NCBI GenBank assembly: GCA_014237855.1 | Contig: JABACD010000002.1 | Location: 1 to 64,000, forward strand | Direction: 5' to 3' | Length of the DNA: 64,000 bases | Source of the DNA: Planctomycetota bacterium | Lineage (GTDB): Bacteria > Planctomycetota > UBA1135 > GCA-002686595 | Shown here: one piece after another, positions 18,848 to 28,050 of the stretch | Layout: every line of letters begins with the position of its first letter | How positions within the stretch are numbered: position 1 is the first letter of the stretch | Notes under the pieces: model-generated | Database searches by the model: none | What the model was told of the DNA's origin: nothing | Seen by the model: the letters and a program-made list of their open reading frames with translations, nothing else | Made by a program: the position numbers and the translations under genes

Positions 18848-21800
18848 TCAGAGACTGCTCAGGTATTCGATGAGGTCACGCATCTGGCGTGGGGTGAGCA
18901 ACTCACCCATTCCCTCGGGCATGGCGGAGAGGTCCGGGCGTCGCTCGATGACTGCAGCGCTCTCGACCTCGATGAGCTCCCCGTCAGAGTTGATGAGTGT
19001 CAGCCACTCGGTGGTCTCGTCAACTATTCGCCCGGCAACCAGTTCGTCGTCTTCCAGAACCAGGAGCACAGCCTCGAAACCAGGCGCGATGCGTGCGTTG
19101 GGATCAACAATGGCCTGCACGAGCTGATCTCGAGTCAGGCGCTGACCGACACCACTCAGGTCCGGGCCGACACCCTGGTTGGCCTGGTCACCGGTGAGGT
19201 GACAGCGAACACAGCTCAGGGCCGCATCCTGTTCATGGATTTTCCTGCCCTGTTCCAGGTCACCACCGAAGAAGCTATCACGCCACTTTCCGAGGATGGG
19301 ATCCTGGGCGAGGCGTGCATCGCGGAGCTTCATGGCAGCCTCTCGGGTGCTGGACGGCTCGCGCGTAGCCATGGCTTCGATCAGGTCCAGGCGTAGTTCG
19401 GCTGGAAGGGTTTGGGTCCCGATCTTCTCGAACTCGAGCATGAGTAGGGCCTGAGCTTCTGCGTCGTCGACACGACCAAGAGCGCTATAGACCGCACGGC
19501 GCTCCTCGATACCACCGTTCTCGAGTACGGACTCGAAGAGGGGTACAGCCTCGGAGAAGTCAATTCGTGGAAGTGCCTCAAGGGCGGAGGCTCGCAGCTT
19601 GTCGTTGCGGTCACTCAGGCTTCCACGTAGCAGGCGCTCGAAGAGTGAGGAGTCGAGTGGCTCGATGGCCACCAGAGCAGCGACCCGGAGCTCTCCATCG
19701 AGATCACGGTCTTGTACGAGCCCTGCCAGCAAGGCGTTCGACTCCGGGATTGGATACACACTAGCCAGCTCGATCCAGCGCCCGACCATGCTGTCAGGTA
19801 GGTCGTTGATCTCATCGGCCAGGCGCATCACCTGTCGAGGCGCTGTTCCAGCCTCGCGGGCATCGATCGGGCGCCAGTTGCTGATCACGTAATCCCGCGG
19901 AGCGGGCTCCTCCCAGCTGGCCAGCATCATGATGGCATCGGCTCGCAGGCGTTCAGGTCGCTCACTGTCAATGGCGAAGGAGCCCAACGCATCGGCGCTG
20001 GTGTCATCACCCAGACGCAGGTTGGCATTGAGTATCCGCCGCAAGAGGGACTCGTCTTCGATCGACCTGTCGTCGATCAGTCGCGCCAGCGCTTCGAAAG
20101 CGGATTCGATGGGGACGTCAATGATCGCGCGAGCAGCCTCGAGGACGACCAGGGGCGAGGAGTCATCGAGGAAGTTCACAACCTCGGGAGACTCGCGACG
20201 CCTCAGCGCGACCACCGCGGCCAGGCGCGCATGGACATTCTCGTCCGCGCTGGCGGCAATGAGCTGCTCGTCGCTTGCGCAGCCCTGGAGGCCAAAGATG
20301 CTTGCGTGGCGCAGGACGAGATCGCGATCGGCGGCTTCACGGGCGAGGGCGAAGAGTGGTTCGACAGCACGCGGATCTTCGAGCCTTCCGCAGGCAATCC
20401 CGGCGAAGAGCTGAACGGGAGCGCTCTCGTCACCTAGAGCCTCGACCAGGCGGGCCGCTGCAGGCGTGTAGCGATGGTCTCCAAGAACCCTGGCGACTTG
20501 AGCCCGAATTCGAGCGTTCGGGTCGCGCAGGAATGGATGCAGGTACTCGAGCAGGGACTCCTCCTCGTCAGCGGCCATTCCCAGGCCCCAGATGGCGTGC
20601 AGGCAGGCTAGCTCGTTCTCGGCGGCCTTGAGCACTTGCTGCATACGCTTCCAGCCATCGGCTCCCCGGTTGACGAGCTCAAATTGGGCCATCTGTCTCA
20701 CGCGCATGTCGTCGTGCTGCAGGAGGTTCTGCAGCTCGTCGAGCGAGCGCTCGGCAACGCCTTGTCCCAGGATCTCTTTTACCTCGAGAACTACAGGAGA
20801 CTCGATCTGCCTCGGCTGATAGGTGCGGTAGAGGCGGCCCTTTCCGGTCATGTTCCAGCCGTGAACCCAGTCGCTGAAGTAGATGACTCCGTCAGGTCCG
20901 AAGTCCACATCGGTGACCAGGGTATGCCAGACGAACTGCTCGAGATCCTTGATCTTGAAGCCCGCCCCCTTGGGCTCGACCTTGAAGGTGTGCACACCGC
21001 TCGAGCTTGACTGTCCGCGGAAGTCACACAGGAAGAAGGAGCCCTGGTAGCTGGAGCTCAGGCCAGTGCCGGGGTAGTAGGCGAGGCCGGAGGGGCCGTT
21101 GGCGAGGTTGTCGATCGGCGGCGAGAGGTAGGCCGCCTGCCCATCGAAGTGAGGCTTCCAAAGACCTTCAGTGTTCCAGGGGCCACGTGCAACGGGTTCG
21201 AAAATCCATTGGTAGGAAGAGCGCCACCCTGTATCTGCACCCTCGATGATCTGTACCCAGCGCGCCTTGTCACCTCCGTCCGAGTTGTTGTCTCCAGTGA
21301 AGAGGTTGCCGTACTCATCAAAGACCAGCTCTTGGGGATTTCTGAGTCCAGTGTGAAAGATCTCGAGATCACTACCGTCGAGGCGGCAGCGCAGGACTGC
21401 GCCGGCGTCGGGGTAGAACAGTCGACCGTCTTCGGTCTCGACGTTGAATCCTCGGTCGCCACAAGAGAAGTAGAGCCAGCCATCAGGGCCGATTCGTAGT
21501 CCGTGCAGGTCGTGGCCGAGAAGGGTGACACGCACGCCGTATCCGTAGGACAGGCTCTCGCGCTCGTCAGCCCGACCATCACCGTCAAGGTCGCGCAATC
21601 TCCAGAGATGGGGGACGCAGGCGTAATAGACATCGCCGTTGTGCTCCAGCAGGCCTGCGGCGATCCCATCGGCCGGGTCGTTGAAGCCGTCGGCATAGAC
21701 CTCTGACCAGTCCACCACACCGTCTCCATCGGTGTCCTTCAACAACTTGATGCGCTCGTGCTCGGTTCCGTACTCCGCAATGAAGTTGTCACCGGCCCAG

Positions 21801-22159
21801 CGCTCGTGCATCGCGACACGATCCTCGACCGTCTGGCAGGCCATGTCCTCCTCGAGCCTCTCGACATGCCAACGCATGTCTGTCACGCCATTGTGCAGGC
21901 GAAAGGTCTCGCAGATGTAGATCGAGCCGTCATTGGCCGGGTAGAAGCAGACAGGATTCGCCGTGTGCGGTTCGGCGGCTACGAGCTCGACGACGAAGTC
22001 ATCTGGCAGGCCGAACTTGGCCATGGCTTCCTGCCCTTCCTCGGATGCCTCGGCGACCTCGGGCTGATAGCTCGGGGCTTCCTGGGCATCGTTGTCCTGG
22101 GGCAGTGCACCGCTTGAGAACAGGGACAGGGTGATCGGCAGAATGGAGGGAGTGAGCAT
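18848..22159 (-). CDS. secreted planctomycete-type dehydrogenase / HEAT repeat / cytochrome c protein
   Basis: 1103 residues with an N-terminal signal peptide. Residues about 45-450 are a six-bladed propeller related to PQQ-type sugar dehydrogenases and typical of the PVC membrane-bound dehydrogenases (FGLPDDFVVELVAAEPHTANP, YICETFRLHNG, DGDGVVDWSEVYADGFNDPADGIAAG, LRIGPDGWLYFSCGDRG, GLRNPQELVFDEYGNLFTGDN). Residues about 480-940 are HEAT-like helical repeats (RAQVARVLGDHRYTPAAARL). Residues about 965-1103 are a cytochrome c domain with one haem motif, Cys983-Val-Arg-Cys986-His987, in a GRKIHEQDAALSCVRCH context. It probably oxidises an extracytoplasmic carbohydrate and passes electrons to its own haem. 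It lies between two Tat-exported TIM-barrel isomerases, the usual company for this family. Confidence 0.93.
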   Translation of the reverse strand: MLTPSILPITLSLFSSGALPQDNDAQEAPSYQPEVAEASEEGQEAMAKFGLPDDFVVELVAAEPHTANPVCFYPANDGSIYICETFRLHNGVTDMRWHVERLEEDMACQTVEDRVAMHERWAGDNFIAEYGTEHERIKLLKDTDGDGVVDWSEVYADGFNDPADGIAAGLLEHNGDVYYACVPHLWRLRDLDGDGRADERESLSYGYGVRVTLLGHDLHGLRIGPDGWLYFSCGDRGFNVETEDGRLFYPDAGAVLRCRLDGSDLEIFHTGLRNPQELVFDEYGNLFTGDNNSDGGDKARWVQIIEGADTGWRSSYQWIFEPVARGPWNTEGLWKPHFDGQAAYLSPPIDNLANGPSGLAYYPGTGLSSSYQGSFFLCDFRGQSSSSGVHTFKVEPKGAGFKIKDLEQFVWHTLVTDVDFGPDGVIYFSDWVHGWNMTGKGRLYRTYQPRQIESPVVLEVKEILGQGVAERSLDELQNLLQHDDMRVRQMAQFELVNRGADGWKRMQQVLKAAENELACLHAIWGLGMAADEEESLLEYLHPFLRDPNARIRAQVARVLGDHRYTPAAARLVEALGDESAPVQLFAGIACGRLEDPRAVEPLFALAREAADRDLVLRHASIFGLQGCASDEQLIAASADENVHARLAAVVALRRRESPEVVNFLDDSSPLVVLEAARAIIDVPIESAFEALARLIDDRSIEDESLLRRILNANLRLGDDTSADALGSFAIDSERPERLRADAIMMLASWEEPAPRDYVISNWRPIDAREAGTAPRQVMRLADEINDLPDSMVGRWIELASVYPIPESNALLAGLVQDRDLDGELRVAALVAIEPLDSSLFERLLRGSLSDRNDKLRASALEALPRIDFSEAVPLFESVLENGGIEERRAVYSALGRVDDAEAQALLMLEFEKIGTQTLPAELRLDLIEAMATREPSSTREAAMKLRDARLAQDPILGKWRDSFFGGDLEQGRKIHEQDAALSCVRCHLTGDQANQGVGPDLSGVGQRLTRDQLVQAIVDPNARIAPGFEAVLLVLEDDELVAGRIVDETTEWLTLINSDGELIEVESAAVIERRPDLSAMPEGMGELLTPRQMRDLIEYLSSL

Positions 22160-22180
22160 CGATGTGTGAGCGGAAAAAAA

Positions 22181-23119
22181 CTAGCCGAGAGACTTGCGAA
22201 CACGAATCAGGAGGTCACGAGTCATGCGAATGCCGTCGTCCTCACTCAGCTTCGACCCTTCGTATTCGATACCGATATACCCGGTATAGCCCGAATCCTT
22301 GACGATCTGCAACATCCGCGTGTAGTCGGTGTTGACCTCGTTTCCCAAGGCATCGAAGTCGTGGCTCTTGGCGCTGACAGCTTTTGCGTAGGGCATCAAC
22401 TCCTGGACTCCAAGGTAGCGGTCATACCAGACCCCGCCACCAGTATTGAAGTTACCGAAGTCGGGCAGCGTTCCCACGCCGGGATTGCTTGCGAGCTCCA
22501 TGACACTTGCCAGCCACTGACCATTGGATGACCGGCCGCCATGGTTCTCCACGATGACACTGACTTCGAATGGTTCGCCAAAGTGGGCCAGCTGATCGAG
22601 GGAGTCCGCCGCGCGCTTGGCCATTTCAGTGGCCTCTCCCGAACCTGCGGCGTTGACACGGATTGAGTGACAGCCGAGATAGGAGGCGGAGAGAATCCAC
22701 TTGCGATGATTCTCGATGGCCTTTGCCCGCTCATTCGCGTCCTGTGCCGCGAGGGACCCCTCGCCATCGATCATGATCAACAGCATTCGCGTGTCTGCAT
22801 CGGCCGCGCGCTGCTTCATCTCATCGAGGTATCCCCAATCCATCGCCTTGTCCTTGAAGAAGGAGTTCACGAACTCGATGGCATCCACGTCGTACTTCTC
22901 GCGGACACTGGAGATCCACTCAAGGTTGGATAATTCACCCCCTCGAAGGGCTCGATGGTTGGACCACTGCGCCAGAGAGATTCCAAAGAAGCCCTCATGG
23001 TACGGGTCGGAGAGCTGAGCGAGTTCTTCTTCGGTTGGGCTCGATTTGCAAGAGATCGCCAAGGCACTCAGGCTTGTGGTGGCGATGAGGAGGTCGCGGC
23101 GAGAGGGATTCGTGGACAT
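22181..23119 (-). CDS. Tat-exported TIM-barrel sugar isomerase/epimerase lipoprotein
   Basis: 312 residues starting MSTNPSRRDLLIATTSLSAL with SRRDLL (twin-arginine) and a lipobox-like AISC at Cys24, so likely a Tat-exported lipoprotein. The barrel shows VDAIEFVNSFF, LLIMIDGEGSLA, CHSIRVNAAG, SVIVENHGGRSSNG, TLPDFGNF, SAKSHDFDALG and YIGIEYEG, matching xylose isomerase-like sugar phosphate isomerase/epimerases, with conserved metal-binding Glu (VIVENHGG), Asp (LPDFGNF), His (AKSHDFD) and Glu (GIEYEG). Substrate unknown. It sits 21 bases upstream of the dehydrogenase/cytochrome c gene in the same operon and is clearly different in sequence from the two other TIM-barrel proteins nearby. Confidence 0.92.
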   Translation of the reverse strand: MSTNPSRRDLLIATTSLSALAISCKSSPTEEELAQLSDPYHEGFFGISLAQWSNHRALRGGELSNLEWISSVREKYDVDAIEFVNSFFKDKAMDWGYLDEMKQRAADADTRMLLIMIDGEGSLAAQDANERAKAIENHRKWILSASYLGCHSIRVNAAGSGEATEMAKRAADSLDQLAHFGEPFEVSVIVENHGGRSSNGQWLASVMELASNPGVGTLPDFGNFNTGGGVWYDRYLGVQELMPYAKAVSAKSHDFDALGNEVNTDYTRMLQIVKDSGYTGYIGIEYEGSKLSEDDGIRMTRDLLIRVRKSLG

Positions 23120-23202
23120 GCTCTCTTGTAAGTGTGAGTTGGGAGATCTGGAGAAGGCGAGAGTATCGCACAGAACAGGTAGCGCAGGAATTCCGGGCTT
23201 GT

Positions 23203-25626
23203 TCAGGGGTGCTCAGCTTGGTTGGTGATCCCGGGGCTCAGGACGCGGAAGTAGAGGCCGCTGGGGCCGCCGCCATTCTCGACCCCGACCAGCACCAGGT
23301 TGTAGCCAGCCTTGAGGTTCATCCGCCCGACCTGCTGCATGGGGTGTGCGCCATGGCGGGACTGGTCACGGTAGATCTCCTCGTTGTTCAGCCACAGTCG
23401 GCAGCCGTCATCGCTTCCAATGGCGTACAGGACCTCGGTGTCTGCCTCAGATTTCAGCCAGGTCTGAGCAAAGCTGACCGACGCGGGCGCGGTCTCGGGG
23501 GCGATGGCGGCCAGGTCCAGGTAGCCGGCCTCCGAGGCTTCAGCGCGCTGCCAGCCTCGTAGCCCACCCTTGCCGGAGAACGTCGCCTGTGGGCTGTCGT
23601 CGTCCTCAGGGCCAAAGCTCTGCTCGAAGAGCGTGGATGGATCGGGGCTCTCGAAGTGCCCAATCACCATCCAGTCTCGGACGGCCTGGCCCTCCAGCAG
23701 GATCTCAAGATCCTTCGAGTATCGCATCAGGGAGTCGCGGCCGAACTGATCGAAGAGCTGGGCGACCCGCCCCTCGTTACCCGGGACCTCGGTGGCCTTG
23801 AGCGCCCGGCAGGTCGTCAGTGCCAGATAGGGGTCTCCTGGATTTGTGAGCCCAGCCAGCAGTACAGGGGTCAGCCCGCGAAGCTCGAGCTTCTCGATGG
23901 CTCTCAGGGCAGCGAGCTGGACCTTCCGCTCACCGTAAGCAAGGCCGCTGCGTACCAGGCCTGATATGTCGGGTACCCGTTGATGAGCCCCCGCGTGGAG
24001 GACCATGGCCGCCTCACTCGGGCTGAGGCCATCGAGGTCCTTGCGGGTTGCTGATGAGCCGAGTGCCCAGGTCCACATGGAGGTGTGCTGCCCGTCGTTG
24101 GTCGTCTGAATCCAGATCGGGTTGCTGATTGCCAGGGGCAGGATCGGGCGCTTGCCGGTCACGATTGGTTCCAGGCCTTCATCACCTTCGACGATGACGT
24201 GGATCCACGAGTCCCGGTGGATCCTCACGACAGCCTTCATGGTGGGCCACCGAATCGCACCATTCTCGAGCACATTGGGCTGCAGCTTGAAGGTGCTGTG
24301 CTCGTCGCCGTCGACGATGATCTTGATGCGATTCAGGTAGATCCAGGAAGGTGCCTTGACCTTGACCGTGACGAGCAGGTTGTGCTGGGTCGTCCGAACG
24401 ACCTCTCCGGGGCCCTGTCCGTTGACCTGGAAGTCGATAAAAGGGCCCAGACTGATGAAGCTGCGCCCATTCTTGAGTGCGTGGGCAATCTCCGCGGGGT
24501 TGATGCGCTTGGGGCTATCGGTGGAGCTCCGGACGAAGTTACGCGGATAGCCGGCGAAGGCGCGATGCACCGTGTGGCTGTCGGAGTTTCCGACGACGAA
24601 GTAGCGGTGCCCGTGATTCAGCAAGTTGTACCAGTCCTGAAGGACCGAGTGCAGCCCTGCACCCACGTAGAGATCTCCGGCGGTGTCCGCGTCGTGATAG
24701 CCCCAACCCTCGTTCTCATTGAGCAGCTCGATGGTGTCGAAGTCCCTCGACCAGTTGGGGTCGGTGCTCAGGCCTGTAATGGGATCGAGGCCCCCGGCGG
24801 TGAAGTAGTCGATGCCTGCCCAGCGAGGGTGATTGAGCTGGATAACGGGTTCGATGCCGTACTCGTTCGTCTCCTGGCGGATGAGCTTGAAGAGCTTGTT
24901 CGCATCCGAGAGCCCCGCATCGATCACGGCGTGATCTGGATCGAGGGGGAAGGCATTGAAGTGACCGATGGGGGTGGAGATCTCATTACCCACCACGGCA
25001 GCCATTTCTTCGGAGGCTTCCAGCTCCTCCATGGTCGGCCCGTAGTCGGTGTTGTGGTTGTGATCGGTCGCCACAGCAAACTCGATGCCCTCGCCGATCA
25101 GGCTGATGACCCTCTCCTTGAGATTCGCATCTCCGTGACCAGAGTGGGTCAGGGTGTGCAGGTGGAAGTCTCCGCTGATCCAGCCGGCGGTTGAGACCTC
25201 CTGGCGCAGGACTGGGTGCCACTCGGTCTCCTGGCCTTCGACGATCTCCAGAACCTCCCGTGCCTGGCTGTACTCGATACCGCGGGTGGCATAGACGGTG
25301 TATCTGCCGACCGGGACTGTGATCGAGTCCTCGCCCGAGAGGCAGTAGACCACGTTCTTGCGAACCGCGAGGTTATCAGGGCGGGCGTCGACACCGGGGA
25401 AGAGCTCAGGGGTCTGGTTGCCCTTCTGGACAAAGGTCAGGCGGCCAGGGATCAAGAATCCGTTGGGCTCGTGAAGCGAGAAGCGCAGGACACCGCTGGG
25501 CTCCTCCGTACTCGCTGTCAGGGCGGGGGGAGCTGCCTCGGGTGCCGCTACTTCGGTTTCCTGAATGAAGGGGCAGGTAAGGGCGAGAATCAGGCCGGGA
25601 TGAAACATTGGCTTGAGCAGAGACAT
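23203..25626 (-). CDS. exported PHP-domain metallohydrolase (CehA/McbA-like) with PA14-like tail
   Basis: 807 residues from the ATG ending at 25626; an upstream in-frame start (25683) adds residues with no signal character. After a hydrophobic N-terminus (about 7-22) comes a beta-rich region, then a PHP domain: metal ligands His155 and His157 in SGDFHLHTLTHSGHG, and Asp188, His189 and His191 in ATDHNHNTDYG, then NEISTPIGHFNAFPL, IQLNHPRW and GNSDSHTVH. CehA/McbA-type proteins were first known from carbaryl hydrolysis, but this subgroup is common in planctomycetes with unknown natural substrates. Residues about 540-640 look like HEAT-type helices, and the last 130 residues contain a PA14-like module (YAIGSDDGCRLWLNNEEIY, then GYNLVLVGVENGGG). 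First gene of the four-gene minus-strand operon. Confidence 0.93.
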   Translation of the reverse strand: MSLLKPMFHPGLILALTCPFIQETEVAAPEAAPPALTASTEEPSGVLRFSLHEPNGFLIPGRLTFVQKGNQTPELFPGVDARPDNLAVRKNVVYCLSGEDSITVPVGRYTVYATRGIEYSQAREVLEIVEGQETEWHPVLRQEVSTAGWISGDFHLHTLTHSGHGDANLKERVISLIGEGIEFAVATDHNHNTDYGPTMEELEASEEMAAVVGNEISTPIGHFNAFPLDPDHAVIDAGLSDANKLFKLIRQETNEYGIEPVIQLNHPRWAGIDYFTAGGLDPITGLSTDPNWSRDFDTIELLNENEGWGYHDADTAGDLYVGAGLHSVLQDWYNLLNHGHRYFVVGNSDSHTVHRAFAGYPRNFVRSSTDSPKRINPAEIAHALKNGRSFISLGPFIDFQVNGQGPGEVVRTTQHNLLVTVKVKAPSWIYLNRIKIIVDGDEHSTFKLQPNVLENGAIRWPTMKAVVRIHRDSWIHVIVEGDEGLEPIVTGKRPILPLAISNPIWIQTTNDGQHTSMWTWALGSSATRKDLDGLSPSEAAMVLHAGAHQRVPDISGLVRSGLAYGERKVQLAALRAIEKLELRGLTPVLLAGLTNPGDPYLALTTCRALKATEVPGNEGRVAQLFDQFGRDSLMRYSKDLEILLEGQAVRDWMVIGHFESPDPSTLFEQSFGPEDDDSPQATFSGKGGLRGWQRAEASEAGYLDLAAIAPETAPASVSFAQTWLKSEADTEVLYAIGSDDGCRLWLNNEEIYRDQSRHGAHPMQQVGRMNLKAGYNLVLVGVENGGGPSGLYFRVLSPGITNQAEHP

Positions 25627-25719
25627 GACAGTCGAGCGGAGAATGCGATTCGGCCCGGAGATGATACTTTGTCCGGCAATCACCGCCGCTCATTCCCCGG
25701 ACGTGGATACAGATCCCCC

Positions 25720-26556
25720 ATGAAGCACCGCCTCGGAGCCTGTTCCTGGTCACTGCGAGCCGAAGAGCTCGCTCCTCTGGCTGACCTTGTTTGTGAAGTT
25801 GGAGTGAGCCGCGTACAGCTCGGCCTGGACCCCGTGATTCACGGCGTCTGGAAGATCGGGGACATCCGCCAGGCCTTCTCGGCTGCCGGCGTCGAGGTGT
25901 GCTCGGGAATGATGGGCATGAAGGGCGAGGACTACTCGACTCTCGAGTCGATCAGGGAGACGGGAGGAATTCGCCCGACCAAGCACTGGCCAGCCAATTT
26001 GCAAGCCTCGAGAAGCTGTGCGAAGGCGGCCCGGGAGCTGGGCTTGAGCCTGGTCAGTCTTCACGCCGGCTTCTTGCCCCACGATGTGTCCGATCCGGAG
26101 CGGGGGCTGTTGATCGATCGCTTGCGGGAGATCGCGGATGTCTTTGCCGCGGAGGGAGTACGGGTGGCCTACGAGACTGGCCAGGAGACCGCCGAGACCC
26201 TGCTTGGCGTCCTGGCTGAGATCGCCCGCCCAAACGTTGGCGTCAACTTCGATCCGGCCAACATGATCCTCTATGGAATGGGTGATCCAGTCGCAGCCCT
26301 GCGAACTCTCGGAGCTCACGTCTTCCAGGTGCATGTAAAGGATGCAACCGCGACCAAGGCTCCGGGCACCTGGGGAGCAGAGGTGCCCGTTGGGACAGGG
26401 GACGTCGACTGGCGTTCCTTCTTCGATGTGCTCCATGAGCACCAGATCGGCTGTGACCTGATGATCGAACGAGAGGCGGGTGATCAGCGAGTCACTGACA
26501 TGCGTACGGCTCGCGAGCTGCTCGAAGAGCTGCAGGTCGTGGAGGTCTCTCGATGA
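25720..26556 (+). CDS. cytosolic TIM-barrel sugar phosphate isomerase/epimerase
   Basis: 278 residues from ATG 25720. The frame is open 500 bases upstream but that part is antisense to the PHP gene. No signal peptide, unlike the two exported relatives in the divergent operon. Barrel motifs: RLGACSWSLRAEE, VSRVQLGLDP, SLVSLHAGF, RVAYETGQETAETLL, VNFDPANMILYG, HVFQVHVKDATATK, EVPVGTGDVDWRSFF, CDLMIEREAGDQR. The metal ligands Glu (YETGQ), Asp (FDPAN), His (QVHVKD) and Glu (IERE) are intact. The 4-base ATGA overlap with the oxidoreductase gene implies translational coupling and a shared pathway. Confidence 0.94.
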   Translation: MKHRLGACSWSLRAEELAPLADLVCEVGVSRVQLGLDPVIHGVWKIGDIRQAFSAAGVEVCSGMMGMKGEDYSTLESIRETGGIRPTKHWPANLQASRSCAKAARELGLSLVSLHAGFLPHDVSDPERGLLIDRLREIADVFAAEGVRVAYETGQETAETLLGVLAEIARPNVGVNFDPANMILYGMGDPVAALRTLGAHVFQVHVKDATATKAPGTWGAEVPVGTGDVDWRSFFDVLHEHQIGCDLMIEREAGDQRVTDMRTARELLEELQVVEVSR

Positions 26557-27566
26557 GTCCGGACGGGAGAGTGAACGTGGCCGTGCTCGGCCTGGGATTC
26601 ATGGGGCGAACCCATATCGGAGCCTACCGGGCTGCCGATCAGCGCGGGAGCAAGAATCGCCTGGTCGCGGTCTGCGACTCGGATCCCGAACGGCGTGCCG
26701 GGAGAGCGGGCGCGGCTGGAAATCTCGAGAATGGGGAGGCTCCTGAGCTGATGTTCGACCCCACCGCCCTGCGAGCCTACTCCGAGCCTGGGGAGCTCTT
26801 TGCAGACCCCGAAGTGGACCTGGTCTCGATCTGCACCCACACCGATTCTCACGTGGATCTGGCGATTCAGGCCCTCGAGGCCGGAAAGCACGTTCTGGTG
26901 GAGAAGCCTGTGGCGACCTCCTCTGTCGATGTGGAGCGCCTGGTGGCGGCTGCAAAGGCGGCGTCGACGCTCTGCATGCCGGCACACTGCATGCGTTTCT
27001 GGCCTGGATGGGACTGGTTGCACGACTGCATCGAGTCGGGCAAGTACGGCCCTGTACGATCCGCGGTCTTCCGGCGATTGGCCTCTCCACCAGCCTGGTC
27101 ACCGGACTTCTACGCGAATTCGGAACGGACGGGCGGAGCCTTGATCGACCTCCACATTCATGACGCCGACTTCATTCGCTGGTGTTTTGGCGAGCCAGAA
27201 GAAGTGCAGGCCTCAGGAACACTCGACCACCTGACAGCTCTCTACCGGTTCGCCGATGGTCCTGCCCATGTGGTCGCTGAGGGGGGCTGGGATCACAGCC
27301 AGGGCTTTCCCTTCCAGATGCGCTACATCGTCGTCTTCGAGCAGGCGACAGCGGAGTTCGATCTGTCCCGGGATCCCGTGCTGACAATCTCCAGGGACGG
27401 GGAGAGTCTTCCTGTCCAGCTTCCAGAGGGAGATGGGTATGTGGGGGAGGTCCAGCACCTCCTTGACACGATTCGGGCGGGGGGTGACAAGCTGCGTTGC
27501 ACGGTGGCGGATGCCGCTGCTCTCGCGAGGATGCTCGAGGCAGAGCGGGAAGGGCTGCGCAGCTAA
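26553..27566 (+). CDS. Gfo/Idh/MocA-family NAD(P)-dependent oxidoreductase
   Basis: 337 residues. Rossmann NAD(P)-binding start VAVLGLGFMGRTHIGAYRA, then VDLVSICTHTDSHVDLAIQAL and the family-defining EKPVATSSVDVERLV with its Lys. The C-terminal domain has TGGALIDLHIHDADFIRWCFGEP, whose Asp-x-x-x-His pattern (DLHIHD) matches the sugar-binding active site. The family oxidises or reduces sugar and inositol hydroxyls, and several members act as 3-dehydrogenases on glycosides. No export signal. Overlaps the upstream isomerase gene by 4 bases and the convergent small membrane protein gene by 4 bases. Confidence 0.95.
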   Translation: MSPDGRVNVAVLGLGFMGRTHIGAYRAADQRGSKNRLVAVCDSDPERRAGRAGAAGNLENGEAPELMFDPTALRAYSEPGELFADPEVDLVSICTHTDSHVDLAIQALEAGKHVLVEKPVATSSVDVERLVAAAKAASTLCMPAHCMRFWPGWDWLHDCIESGKYGPVRSAVFRRLASPPAWSPDFYANSERTGGALIDLHIHDADFIRWCFGEPEEVQASGTLDHLTALYRFADGPAHVVAEGGWDHSQGFPFQMRYIVVFEQATAEFDLSRDPVLTISRDGESLPVQLPEGDGYVGEVQHLLDTIRAGGDKLRCTVADAAALARMLEAEREGLRS

Positions 27567-27889
27567 GGTCTGAGGTCCTCGGACTTCAGGAGGTCCTGGT
27601 ACTCCTGTACCCCGGCGCGGATGTGTCGTTCCATTCTCAGGACGATCACCACCGCGAACATCGAGCCGCCAAAGAGCCCACAGGCGAGGACACCGGGCCA
27701 ACCGGCCACGGTGAATCCGACCAGCAGGCTGGCTCCGAGGAAGAAGCCGGCCTTCTTCGTCCGCCGCTCGCCCAGGGACAGCCACGCCGAGTGGCGGGCA
27801 ATTCGTAGCCTCGCCTCCCTGGGGACCTTCGCGGGCCAGAGGGGTGCGTCTGACCGTTGATGATCGGGCTGCTGGAATTGGTCACCCAT
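27563..27889 (-). CDS. small two-helix membrane protein
   Basis: 108 residues with a basic N-terminal half (about 1-46) and two hydrophobic segments (about 48-66 KAGFFLGASLLVGFTVAGW and 67-86 VLACGLFGGSMFAVVIVLR) followed by a short charged tail ending EYQDLLKSEDLRP. This is an inner membrane hairpin topology. It resembles no family I can name. Its stop overlaps the convergent oxidoreductase stop by 4 bases, and it is divergent from the sulfatase, sharing an intergenic region with a perfect inverted repeat. Confidence 0.6.
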   Translation of the reverse strand: MGDQFQQPDHQRSDAPLWPAKVPREARLRIARHSAWLSLGERRTKKAGFFLGASLLVGFTVAGWPGVLACGLFGGSMFAVVIVLRMERHIRAGVQEYQDLLKSEDLRP

Positions 27890-27974
27890 GGGTCTTGAAT
27901 TTGAGGCTTGGATACAAGCTCAGTAATCGTAGTTATTTACAGCGCTTCTTTCGAGCGACTTCAGGGTCTTAAGT

Positions 27975-27999
27975 CTTTGTAAGGGGCGCCCTTACAAAG
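27975..27999. promoter_or_regulatory. perfect 11-base inverted repeat upstream of a sulfatase gene
   Basis: CTTTGTAAGGG (27975-27985), 3-base centre GCG, then CCCTTACAAAG (27989-27999). It lies in a locally AT-richer region between divergent genes, 51 bases before the sulfatase ATG. The position suits an operator for a dimeric regulator or a hairpin in the 5' leader. No regulator gene is adjacent. Confidence 0.5.
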
Positions 28000-28050
28000 T
28001 AAACTGAGCGAGTCTGATTCGCGCTCCATCTCAGCTTTCGACGATTGCCG

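Noticed and set aside
24085..25194. 369-codon plus-strand frame
   Set aside because: Antisense to the PHP hydrolase domain with intact metal-binding motifs.
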